A program made the translations under genes and the position numbers. From Segatella oulorum JCM 14966 (lineage in GTDB: Bacteria; Bacteroidota; Bacteroidia; Bacteroidales; Bacteroidaceae), in NCBI RefSeq assembly GCF_000613785.1, contig NZ_BAJQ01000001.1, positions 1 to 64,000 on the forward strand: 64,000 nucleotides of DNA, written 5' to 3'. Below, in pieces: positions 26,887 through 36,138 of the stretch. The notes under the pieces are model-generated. The model was not told the origin of the DNA. It saw only the letters and a list, made by a program, of their open reading frames with translations, and searched no databases. Every line of letters starts with the position of its first letter. Within the stretch, counting starts at the first letter, position 1.

Positions 26887-27440
26887 CGCGAATTATCCTC
26901 CTTGGCTATATGGGTGCCGGCAAAACCACACTCGGAAGAGCTTTAGCTAAAGCCCACAACATACCGTTCTACGATTTAGATTGGTATATAGAGTCGCGCA
27001 TGCGAAAGACGATACCGCAAATCTTTGCCGAGCAAGGCGAAGAGGGTTTCCGTCGCATGGAGTACAATATGCTCCACGAAGTGGCCGAGTTCGACCGGGT
27101 AATTCTTAGCTGTGGAGGAGGCACTCCCTGCTATTTCGATAACATAACTTATATGAATCAACAGGGTGAAACCATTTACTTAAAGGCTTCACCCGATGTG
27201 CTTTATGCCCATTTGCAAATGGGAAAGAAGGAGCGTCCACTGTTAAAACAGAGAGAACCCGCAGCTGTTTTGGCCACCATCCAAGCACATTTGCAGGAGC
27301 GTGAGCCCTATTATCGACAAGCAAAGCACACATTTTCAGTAAATCTTTTAGATAATTTTGAGAAAATAAATGCTTCGGTTGCACAGTTAAGTGCATTGCT
27401 TAACTTGCAATCATCATCGATTGACAGGCAGAATAAATAA
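26883..27440 (+). CDS. aroK: Shikimate kinase
   Basis: Phosphorylates shikimate in chorismate and aromatic amino-acid synthesis. 185 residues. Walker A GYMGAGKTT at 8-16, the shikimate-binding DLDWYIESR near 31-39, EQGEEGFRRMEY, and CGGGTPC (the GGG substrate motif). The lid is KKERPLL. The start overlaps topA by four bases, and speA follows after 27 bases. Confidence 0.95.
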   Translation: MTRIILLGYMGAGKTTLGRALAKAHNIPFYDLDWYIESRMRKTIPQIFAEQGEEGFRRMEYNMLHEVAEFDRVILSCGGGTPCYFDNITYMNQQGETIYLKASPDVLYAHLQMGKKERPLLKQREPAAVLATIQAHLQEREPYYRQAKHTFSVNLLDNFEKINASVAQLSALLNLQSSSIDRQNK

Positions 27441-27467
27441 CACCCCATTAACTTTTTTGGATAGAAA

Positions 27468-29360
27468 ATGAAAAAATGGACTATTGAAGACTCTGAGGAA
27501 CTCTACAACATCAAGGGTTGGGGTACCTCGTATTTTGGAATTAACGACAAGGGAGATGTCTACGTTTCTCCCTGCAAAGACAACACACAGATTGATCTTC
27601 GCGACATTATGGATGAGCTGTCCCTGCGCGATGTCACGTCACCCGTGCTGTTACGCTTTCCTGATATCTTAGACAACCGCATTGAAAAGACCTTCAGTTG
27701 CTTCCAAAAAGCCCGGAAAGAATATAACTTCCAGGGTGAGAACTTCATCATCTACCCCATCAAAGTCAACCAAATGCAGCCCGTTGTTGAAGAGATTATC
27801 TCACACGGTCGCAAGTTTAATTTAGGATTAGAAGCAGGCTCTAAGCCCGAACTCCATGCGGTTATTGCCGTGCAATGCCAAAGCGATTCACTCATTATCT
27901 GCAATGGTTATAAGGATGACAGCTACATAGAATTGGCCTTGTTGGCACAAAAGATGGGTAAAAGAATCTTTATCGTCGTTGAAAAACTCAATGAATTAGA
28001 GGTTATTGCCAAAGCCGCTAAGAAGCTAAAGGTGAAACCTAATCTTGGAATGCGCATCAAATTGGCCTCTTCGGGATCAGGAAAATGGGAAGAAAGTGGC
28101 GGCGATGCTTCGAAATTTGGCCTTACCAGTGCCGAATTGTTAGAGGCACTTCAAAAGCTCGACGATATGGGAATGCACGATTGTCTGCAGCTCATTCACT
28201 TCCACATTGGTAGCCAAATCACCAAAATCCGCCGCATTCAAACGGCGCTTCGCGAAGCAGCTCAGTTCTATATCAACCTCCACAAGATGGGTTATGATGT
28301 GCGATTTGTGGATTGTGGCGGTGGTTTGGGCGTGGATTATGACGGAACACGCTCCTCAAACAGCGAGAGTTCGGTCAACTATACCATACAAGAATACGTC
28401 AACGATTGCGTGTATACGTTTGTTGATGCTGCGGACAAAAACGGCATACAACACCCCAATATCATCACCGAAAGCGGTCGAAGCCTGGCTGCACACCATT
28501 CTGTTTTGGTGATAGATGTGCTCGAAACGGCCAGCCTTCCCGAAATGAAAGAAGAGTTTGAGCCTAAAGAAACCGACCATCAGTTGGTGAAAGACCTCTA
28601 CGATATATGGGACAATCTCAACTCACGCACGATGCTTGAGAACTGGCATGATGCCGAACAGATACGCGATGAGGCGTTAGAACTCTTCTCACATGGCATT
28701 GTCGACCTCAAGACCCGTGCCGAAATCGAAGCCATGTATTGGAGCGTTTGCCACGAGGTGAACATGCTTTGCAAAACCATCAAGCACGTTCCCGAAGAGC
28801 TTCGCAACTTAGATAAGACTTTAGCCGATAAATATTTCTGCAACTTCTCGCTCTTCCAGAGCCTTCCCGACAGCTGGGCTATCGACCAACTTTTCCCCAT
28901 TATGCCCATACAACGGCTTGCAGAACGCCCCAACCGACAAGCAACGCTGCAAGATATCACGTGTGACAGCGATGGAAAGATTGCCAATTTCGTCACCGAT
29001 GGCCATGTCAGTCATGTGCTCCCCCTACATGCTTTGAAGAAAAACGAACCTTATTATTTAGGTGTTTTCTTAGTGGGTGCTTATCAAGAAATCTTAGGAG
29101 ATATGCACAATCTCTTTGGCGATACCAACGCAGCACATATCTCTGTGAAGGATGGGAAATATCATATCGACCAAATTTTCGATGGCGAAACGGTTGAAGA
29201 GGTGCTCGATTATGTGCAATACAACCCCAAAAAGCTCGTCAGACAATTAGAACAATGGGTGACCAAGAGCGTCAAACAAGGAAAAATCTCGCTTGAAGAG
29301 GGTAAGGAATTCCTCAACAACTATCGCTCGGGGCTCTATGGTTACACCTATCTTGAATAG
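27468..29360 (+). CDS. speA: Biosynthetic arginine decarboxylase
   Basis: PLP enzyme converting arginine to agmatine for polyamine synthesis. 630 residues, full length. PLP lysine K99 in IIYPIKVNQMQPVV; the fold III barrel continues with GLEAGSKPEL and LGMRIKLASSGSGKW. HFHIGSQI and the PLP-phosphate motif DCGGGLGVDYDG follow. A C-terminal beta domain carries CDSDGKI, with the catalytic Cys, and EPYYLGVFLVGAYQEILG. Cytoplasmic. Likely co-transcribed with topA and aroK. Confidence 0.97.
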   Translation: MKKWTIEDSEELYNIKGWGTSYFGINDKGDVYVSPCKDNTQIDLRDIMDELSLRDVTSPVLLRFPDILDNRIEKTFSCFQKARKEYNFQGENFIIYPIKVNQMQPVVEEIISHGRKFNLGLEAGSKPELHAVIAVQCQSDSLIICNGYKDDSYIELALLAQKMGKRIFIVVEKLNELEVIAKAAKKLKVKPNLGMRIKLASSGSGKWEESGGDASKFGLTSAELLEALQKLDDMGMHDCLQLIHFHIGSQITKIRRIQTALREAAQFYINLHKMGYDVRFVDCGGGLGVDYDGTRSSNSESSVNYTIQEYVNDCVYTFVDAADKNGIQHPNIITESGRSLAAHHSVLVIDVLETASLPEMKEEFEPKETDHQLVKDLYDIWDNLNSRTMLENWHDAEQIRDEALELFSHGIVDLKTRAEIEAMYWSVCHEVNMLCKTIKHVPEELRNLDKTLADKYFCNFSLFQSLPDSWAIDQLFPIMPIQRLAERPNRQATLQDITCDSDGKIANFVTDGHVSHVLPLHALKKNEPYYLGVFLVGAYQEILGDMHNLFGDTNAAHISVKDGKYHIDQIFDGETVEEVLDYVQYNPKKLVRQLEQWVTKSVKQGKISLEEGKEFLNNYRSGLYGYTYLE

Positions 29361-29384
29361 GGAATGGGGAGCCATCCCTATCAC

Positions 29385-29422
29385 CTGTTTTAAGGATGCA
29401 CACGTGTGCACCCTTAAAACAG
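29385..29422. terminator. 38-base near-perfect palindrome after speA
   Basis: CTGTTTTAAGG at 29385-29395 pairs with CCTTAAAACAG at 29412-29422, with TGCACACGTGTGCA (itself palindromic) between. It probably ends the topA-aroK-speA transcript, although no T run follows directly. Confidence 0.55.
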
Positions 29423-29594
29423 TAACTCTTAGGGACTAATAGCGGCGCTCTCCATGGTGTTTTGCCCCTTTATTCCTCCTCCATTTTCCGTTTTTTCAAA
29501 GCCCCTTACAAGGCTTTTAGCCCTTAATTAGTGTTAAAAGCGAGTCCCAGTTGTAACATCTTTATCCGCCAATCGTCATCTTTATAGCGCGCAG

Positions 29595-30107
29595 ATGAAA
29601 CATATCAGTTTTAAAAACGATATTCTTCCGCTGAAGAATCAGCTCTTCCGCCTTGCACTTCGCATTACAACAAATCGTGCGGAAGCAGAAGATATTGTGC
29701 AAGAGACGCTGATAAAAGTGTGGAACAAACGTGAGCAATGGGATGAAATCGCGTCGATGGAGGCCTTCTGTTTCACGATATGCCGCAACAAAGCTTTAGA
29801 CAGCATTAAGAAACATAGCGCGCATGATGTGCCGCTTGAGGAGCAAACGCAAGTGCCCTCACCGCAGCATTACAACCCTTACGATGACATTATTCACAAA
29901 AATCGTTTAGACCTTGTGAAGCAAATCGTAAACGAACTGCCCGAGAAACAACGCAGTTGTATGCAGCTACGTGACTTCGAAGGCAAGACATATAAAGACA
30001 TATCGCTGTTGCTTGAACTGACAGAAGAACAAGTAAAAATAAATATCTACAGGGCAAGACAAGCAGTGAAACAACGATTTTTAGAACTCGAAAATTATGG
30101 ACTATAA
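29595..30107 (+). CDS. ECF-type RNA polymerase sigma factor
   Basis: 170 residues. Region 2 reads LFRLALRITTNRAEAEDIVQ then ETLIKVW, and region 4 reads LPEKQRSCMQLRDFEGKTYK then DISLLLELTEEQVKINIYRARQ. The two are separated by a short linker, the ECF layout. A 160-residue protein with one membrane segment overlaps its end by 11 bases, the usual place for a cognate anti-sigma. Its target genes are unknown; the glycan locus starting 3 kb downstream has no regulator of its own in view. Confidence 0.9.
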   Translation: MKHISFKNDILPLKNQLFRLALRITTNRAEAEDIVQETLIKVWNKREQWDEIASMEAFCFTICRNKALDSIKKHSAHDVPLEEQTQVPSPQHYNPYDDIIHKNRLDLVKQIVNELPEKQRSCMQLRDFEGKTYKDISLLLELTEEQVKINIYRARQAVKQRFLELENYGL

Positions 30108-30579
30108 ATACATATCACAACTTTTGGAACGCTATTGGAATGCGGAAACCACCCTTGAAGAAGAGGAAATCCTGAAGGCTTTCTTCCGACAGGATAATGT
30201 TCCCGCTGACTTATTGCGCTACAAAGCCCTCTTTAGCTATCAAGCACAAGAGGTGGAAGACGATCGGTTGGGGGCCGATTTCGACGAGAAGATGATGTCC
30301 ATGATTTGCGAACCTGAGACGGTGAAAGCCAAAATCATCACGTTCCAGCAAAAGCTTAAGCCGCTATTCAAGGCAGCTGCCATCGTAGCCATTATGCTTA
30401 CCTTGGGCAACGCTGCACAGGTTTCGTTCAAATCCAGCACCACCCCTGCGCCCACTGCAGGCACTCCGGCTCTGCAACATGGGCAATCGGTAGCGATTAG
30501 TGACTCGGCTGCTGTCGACACCATGCACCAAAGCTGCATTGATGTGCCGCAACAGCCCACCCCATCGCTCATCAAATAA
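30097..30579 (+). CDS. Probable anti-sigma factor, single-pass membrane protein
   Basis: 160 residues. The N-terminal about 85 residues are acidic and helical (ISQLLERYWNAETTLEEEEI), like the anti-sigma domain that binds an ECF factor. One membrane segment lies at 92-108 (KAAAIVAIMLTLGNAAQV). The periplasmic tail is short and rich in Pro, Ser and Thr, without a FecR domain. It overlaps the sigma gene by 11 bases. Function is inferred from topology and position. Confidence 0.7.
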   Translation: MDYKYISQLLERYWNAETTLEEEEILKAFFRQDNVPADLLRYKALFSYQAQEVEDDRLGADFDEKMMSMICEPETVKAKIITFQQKLKPLFKAAAIVAIMLTLGNAAQVSFKSSTTPAPTAGTPALQHGQSVAISDSAAVDTMHQSCIDVPQQPTPSLIK

Positions 30580-30676
30580 GAAATATTTTATGCTTTCTCT
30601 ATAAATCATTTTACATTAAAACAAAACCGAAACTGCGAAGTTTCATTTCTCTCAAATGTTTCATAACTGATAAAAA

Positions 30677-30720
30677 GAAAGGCTTGCACTCCTTAATGGG
30701 GTGTGAGCCTTTTCGCTTTT
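30677..30720 (+). terminator. Terminator after the sigma/anti-sigma operon
   Basis: GAAAGGCTTGCACTCC pairs with GGGGTGTGAGCCTTTTC around a five-base loop, with one mismatch, followed by GCTTTT. The rest of the gap 30721-31139 shows no gene or repeat I can support. Confidence 0.7.
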
Positions 30721-31139
30721 GTGGGTATAGCTTTCGACAAAAACATAGAGTTTGCTTCACAATGCAGTATAAATCACCTCACGATTTGATAGAGATTACC
30801 CACCAAAAGCGACGACTTTACGTCAGAATAGCATGCAAATTACAACCTAAGACGATAGTCCTCGTGCCACCACAACCCCGTAAGCCCACAAACGGGAATA
30901 GCCAATGACATTGCTTCCCCTACCCTTTTTTCATCCTATCACCCCCAGACAAGCGCAACACCGCAGGATTATTTCTTCCAATCCAACGCAAAATTATGAC
31001 CGAAATTCTCGCCTGTCTCCATATTATTGCGTAGAGAGTCTATTCCACTTCAGTACAAATCAAGTTCTCGTCGACATTCCTTGAATTCAGACATCGCTTG
31101 AACAAGAATCTTCCATAACCAAGATTAAGGCATCAAAAG

Positions 31140-31195
31140 AGAGCCTTCCTCATCCACGTTTCAAAGAAAGCGTGCAAGAGGGAGGCTCTTTTTTG
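31140..31195. terminator. Bidirectional terminator downstream of SemiSWEET gene
   Basis: AGAGCCTTCCTC (31140-31151) pairs with GAGGGAGGCTCT (31178-31189), one G-T pair. Six T follow on the plus strand and CTTTTG on the minus strand. Confidence 0.6.
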
Positions 31196-31218
31196 AGTTT
31201 TATTGCAGCCCGACAGGC

Positions 31219-31479
31219 TTACAAAGCGGTGAAAGCAGTGATTAAACCAAAGATGATACCTGGAGCATTGGCTAAGGCAAGAGGCAGATCGCGCTTCTCT
31301 TTAAAGAGACCATAGCACACCCAAAGTGTACAGTTGATGGCTGCCATGAGAGGCTGAATGAACGTGCCTTTTTGGCCTGAGAGGTTGTTTTGAATCTGTG
31401 CAATGTAGAAAACATACATCAACACGGAGGTAATCATACCAATCCAACCTAATTTTTCGAAAAACTTTTCTTTTGTCAT
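31219..31479 (-). CDS. SemiSWEET-type sugar transporter
   Basis: 86 residues with three membrane helices, one triple-helix bundle of the SWEET/PQ-loop fold that dimerises into a sugar channel. Typical residues: WIGMITSVLMYVFYIAQIQNN in helix 1, KGTFIQPLMAAINCTLWVCYG in helix 2, ALANAPGIIFGLITAFTAL in helix 3, where the Asn-Pro pattern of the family is kept. Located about 1.6 kb from the glycan locus but on the other strand. Substrate unknown, presumably a mono- or disaccharide. Confidence 0.88.
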   Translation of the reverse strand: MTKEKFFEKLGWIGMITSVLMYVFYIAQIQNNLSGQKGTFIQPLMAAINCTLWVCYGLFKEKRDLPLALANAPGIIFGLITAFTAL

Positions 31480-31998
31480 TATCTTGAATATTAAATAAAT
31501 GTTCGAATCTTACTAACTTCTACAAGCTTGTTTCCAACGGCATTTACAGGCCACATGCAACCTTCCGTAGCTACAAAAAACACCCCAATGCACCGCCGTC
31601 GTACGCTGCAAATATAGCGATTTCCACTTGTTCCTACAAAACATTGGTGCCATTTCTGTCATGTTTTCTTGTCTTCACGCCACAAAAACCGTAAATTTGT
31701 AAGCCAAGCAACAGGCCACCACGCTCCTTTTTTATTTTTTATATTGCCAGTTGTTTTTATTTCTCCGTGTTGGAGGTTTACTACCTTGTTGCTTCGTGTC
31801 AAGAACGTTTACCTCCAATATGGTGGTAAACTCTTACCATCATCCATTAAAACATTGCACTTCTGTTTTGGATATTTGTACTTTTGGGCATCTTCCTGTA
31901 AATCCGTGGAATGGAAATAGGCACATTTTCTTTGGCATACAATACGATTGATTCCGTTTTCTTTGCTGAAATAGGTATGGATTATGCCGCAATAACGT

Positions 31999-32136
31999 GC
32001 AAATTAGACTATAATGTAGTGCAGTTGTCGCACAATGAGGGGTAAATCGTAGTGCAACAATTTCCTCATCCTGTAACGTTATATCCGTACTTATCACACC
32101 ATGATGGATAAGTCGTGTGACAATATATACAAAATT
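31999..32136. repeat. Degenerate intergenic repeats between SemiSWEET and transposase remnant
   Basis: 31999-32064 shows weak 22-base periodicity (units beginning GCAAATTAG, GCAGTTGTC, TAAATCGTA). 32082-32136 (TATCCGTACTTATCACACC...) matches 55260-55314 over about 55 bases with only a few mismatches. The rest of the 769-base gap 31480-32248 has no gene I can support. Confidence 0.55.
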
Positions 32137-32248
32137 AACACGCGAATTCGGTATAAGATTAGTATGCAAATAGTTTTAACCGCTTTGGTTTTTCAACATA
32201 AACAGGTAGTTCCTCAGGTTTGTTGTCAAAAAAGTAATAGTATTCACT

Positions 32249-32590
32249 TTGGAGAACAAAAAGCACAAATCTTTACAAGGTTACAAACATTTTATTACTT
32301 TTGTGAACCAATGGGAAAAGAAATACCCCGTGTTACGCAAATATAAAGCCCAGCGTAATATTGCTTATTTCACCTATATGGACTTCCCTGTAGAAGTACA
32401 GAGATGCATTTATACGACGAATTGGATTGAGCGGCTCAACAGAAAGTATAAAAGAACCATTAAGATGAGAGCTGCAATGCCATCAAGTCAATCGATTTTA
32501 TTTCTATTGGCATCTGTTGCAATGGAAGAAACACAGACTACATATCGAAGGAAAGTCTATCAATGGAGATGCTGGAAAGAGAGTAAATAA
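32249..32590 (+). mobile_element. IS256-family (Mutator-type) transposase remnant
   Basis: 113 codons matching only the C-terminal part of IS256-type transposases: VQRCIYTTNWIERLNRKYKR corresponds to the family block IRRAIYTTNAIESLN..R, followed by MRAAMPSSQSILFLLASVAM where the family has GAFPSDDAALKLLYLA. The N-terminal two thirds with the DDE aspartates are missing, and no terminal inverted repeats were found, so it is dead. It marks past insertion just upstream of the glycan locus. Confidence 0.75.
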
Positions 32591-32937
32591 TTTTGAACAA
32601 AATGGAAGATATGGAAATTATGGTTACACACTTTTTAGGACAATACCATATTCACCTTTCACATCACCCCAATCGCCCGTTCGTGTCTGCCCCGATTTCG
32701 TTTGCTTGGCAAGCAAATGAACTATCACCTTATCGAAAAAGTAGCAGACTACGCCAAGCGAAGATAACGTGCAAAATGCCGATATGCAAACCAAAGATGA
32801 AGAGGAGCCCATGGAAGTGATGTATGATGATGGGGTAGACGGTTCAAAGATGGGGTGGGGTTTAAACTAATAAAATAACATTCAAAGCTCTATTTTATTT
32901 ACGAAAGTGCTTACTTTGGGGTTGTTTCTTTGTTAAA
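32591..32937. other. Gap without supported genes
   Basis: An open frame at 32593-32820 has no recognisable domain and odd composition, and I do not accept it. The imperfect palindrome TTTGCTTGGCAAGCAAA lies near 32699-32715. Otherwise nothing seen before the SusC promoter region. Confidence 0.5.
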
Positions 32938-33015
32938 ATGATAGTTTTTTGCCAAAATGTTTGGTGGTTTTTTATACATTCATTAACTTTGCACGCCGGA
33001 TAACAAAACTATCAT
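32938..33015 (+). promoter_or_regulatory. Promoter of the glycan locus with flanking inverted repeat
   Basis: TTTG at 32960-32963, 20 bases, TAACTTTG at 32984-32991: an exact Bacteroidota promoter. ATGATAGTTTT at 32938-32948 and its reverse complement AAAACTATCAT at 33005-33015 flank it symmetrically, possibly an operator or looping site. A leader of roughly 95 bases precedes the ATG at 33093. Confidence 0.7.
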
Positions 33016-33092
33016 GAAATAAGATTGTAGCATTACTTTTTTTAAAAGTGATTTTTGTTCATTCCTAAGTTAAATTTTAAAAGAGAAAGATT

Positions 33093-36000
33093 ATGGGAAA
33101 AAGACTCTGTCTGTTTCTGGCAGTGCTATTCGTAAGTGTAGGGATAGCGTTCGCGCAAACACAGGTAAACGGAACCGTTATCTCGTCAGAAGACGGTGAA
33201 CCCGTTGTGGGTGCATCGGTGGTTGTGGTGGGAACAAAGACGGGAACCGTGACCGATGTCGATGGAAAATTCAGCCTCAATGTGCCTACCGGCAGTAAGA
33301 TTACAGTGAACTACATTGGTATGCAATCGCAGACTGTTGTGGCAAAAGCCAACATGAAGATAACGATGAAGGCTGAGGCTAAGGCGTTAGAAGAAGTCAT
33401 TGTAACGGGTTATGGCAACGTAAAGAAATCGTCTTTTACGGGTTCCGCAGCGACAATGAACACCAAAGGACTTGAAGATGTCCCCGTTGTATCGGTAGAA
33501 GATAAATTAGCCGGAGGTGTTTCGGGTGTAACGATTACATCAAAATCGAGTTCTCCCGGCGGAACAAGCAGCATTCGCATTCGTGGAATGGGTTCTATCA
33601 ATGCGGGAAATAATCCGCTTATCGTGATTGATGGTACACCAGTAAACTCGGGCAACCTCAGTGAATTCGAGTATTCTTCTGCAGGAACGAACATTCTTTC
33701 GACCATCAATAGTAATGATATTGAGAGCATGACCGTTATTAAAGATGCTGCAGCGGCTTCACTTTATGGGTCACGCGCAGCCAATGGCGTTATCGTTATC
33801 ACGACCAAAAGTGGAAAAACGGGTAAGACTCAGATTGACTTCCGCAGCGATTGGGGCTTCTCCAACATGGCTATCAACTATCGTCCTCAACTCAATGGCG
33901 ATGACCGCCGCGCAGTATTGCTCAAAGGTTTAGAAAACTATTATATCTATAACCAGGGACAAACGGCTGCACAAGCTGCTGCTTCGGCTGCCGGTGACAT
34001 TGATGACTATGCGCCACTTCCTGGCAAAGGACAGACCTGGACCGATTGGAAAAAGTTGCTTTTCCGCACAGGTCATCATCAAAACTATCAGGCAAGTGTC
34101 TCGGGAGGTAGTGAAAGCACGCGCTTTTATGCTTCATTGGCCTACACCAATCAAGATGGTATCGTGGCTAATACGGGGTTAAAACGTTATACAGGTAATG
34201 CCAACCTCACCCATAAGTTTGGGCATTTCAATGTAGATGTGACCACTTTGTTCTCAAAGATGAAACAAAGCTTAGCCAATGAAGGTAACTCTTACATTGC
34301 ACCTACCATTAACTATGCTTTCCTTCAGAACCCATCTACAAGACCATTTAACAATGATGGGGGTTACAATTTGAAGATTGGCCGTGTACAACGTAATCCT
34401 CTTTACGAGCAATTACACAACAGCGACGTGAACAATGTCATTCGTTCGTTGAACACTTTAAAGCTGACTTGGCACATTTGATGGGCTTAGCGCCAGTGGT
34501 AAATTGGCTTATGACTATACAGCTGGTACAGAAGATGTGCTTTGGGATCGCTATTCGGGCGATGGTGGCAGCGTGAACGGTTCGTTGCAACGCTTGAAGA
34601 ACGAAATCAGGCAGCTGAATTCGCAATTCCAATTGAACTACATCAAGTCGTTTGGCTTGCACAATGTGGATGCTTTAGTAGGCTATGAGACCGAGAATTT
34701 CCAGTATGGTTATGATTTTATAAAGGCACAAGACTACCCGGGTGAGCTTTATGAGATAGGCAATGCAGGCACAACGAATGCAAGTTCTAACAAATCGCAG
34801 TCCAAATTGCTGTCTTACTTAGGACGTGTGAATTACAATTATAACAACCGTTACTATGCAAGTGTCAGCTATCGCCGCGATGGTAGTTCGCGATTGAGTA
34901 AAGATAACCGCTGGGGTGACTTCTGGTCGTTATCGGGTTCATGGCGTTTTGGCGAAGAAAAGTTCATGGAACCGGTGAATGGTGTAGTCACTGATGGGAA
35001 ACTTCGCTTGTCGTATGGTGTGAATGGTACGCAACCTTCCTCATACTATGGTTATTTAAACACCTATAGCTATGGCGAATTCTACAATGGTGTGTCGGGC
35101 ATTGGTATCGTAGGTGTAGCCAACCCTGATTTGAAATGGGAGAAAAATGAGACTTTCAACGTAGGGTTAGACTTGACGTTTTTGGAGAAATATAACCTGA
35201 CGTTTGACTATTACACCCGCACGACATCAGATTTGATTTACAACATGCCCATCTCTTCTGTCCCAGGCTATTATGGTACGTCTTATCAAACCGTTATGCC
35301 TACCAACATAGGTTCGCTGAGAAACAACGGTTTTGAGCTTACCTTGTCGGCAAATTGGCTGAACAAGAAAGATTTTTCTTGGACATCTACGCTCAATATG
35401 GCGCACAACAGTAACAAAGTGGTTAAACTCAACGGTTCGGACAGGGTGATGGACAATGCTAACACCGTGTTGGTTCACCAGGTAGGTTCACCTTATTATT
35501 CTTATTATGGTTATGAATATGCAGGCGTTGATCCACAAACCGGTAAGGAACTTTATTATATAAATGATGGCACAGCCAATGCCCGCAACACGACAACGGA
35601 TGTAAACAAGGCGCAAAGAGTGGTTATTGGTAACAACCAAGCGGCTTTACAAGGTGGTATTTCGAACACCATGCGCTGGAAATTCATCGACTTTGGCTTT
35701 ACCTTCACCTATCAACTTGGGGGTGATGCCTTTGACTATACCCGTTGGCAAGAGTCAAACGGTGGTTCAGACCTGTATTTAGGAACGGTTCCGGCCTACT
35801 ATAAGTTGAGCGATATGTGGACCGGTCCCGGAGACACACGTGCAAAATTGCCTAAGTTTCAATATGGAAGCGTATATCAATATTCATCGCGTTGGTTGAT
35901 GCCTTTGGACTATTTGCGGTTGAAGAATCTGTCATTAGGCTTCTCGGCTCCACAGCAATATCTCCGCCCATTGGGTCTCAATAAGGCACGTATTTATTTC

Positions 36001-36132
36001 TCTGCATCAAACCTTCTCACGTTTAAATCAGAGAAGTTGCGGGTTGATCCGGAAGTACCTGTTAATGGTATTGCAATTTTCGAAACACCAAACTTGCGTA
36101 CATTCACCTTTGGTGTAGAACTTGGTTTTTAA
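33093..36132 (+). CDS. SusC/RagA-type TonB-dependent outer-membrane transporter 1, one frameshift
   Basis: Imports oligosaccharides with its SusD lid. Signal peptide at 1-21 (LFLAVLFVSVGIAFA), carboxypeptidase-like domain (VNGTVISSEDGEPVVGASVV), TonB box region ALEEVIVTGYGNVKKSSFTG, plug with IRIRGMGSINAGNNPLIVID and AAAASLYGSRAANGVIVITT, then the beta-barrel ending FTFGVELGF with the C-terminal Phe. The frame breaks at about 34475: one extra base there (probably an A) stops it at 34481. The other frame resumes as FDGLSASGKLAYDY and runs to 36132, in total about 1,012 residues, normal for SusC. SusD 1 follows after 6 bases. Confidence 0.93.
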
Positions 36133-36138
36133 AAAAGA

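Noticed and set aside
30684-30908. Plus-strand ORF after the anti-sigma gene
   Set aside because: It starts inside a terminator hairpin and has composition unlike neighbouring genes.
32593-32820. Plus-strand 75-residue ORF
   Set aside because: No domain, odd composition and no convincing start; probably non-coding scar next to the transposase remnant.
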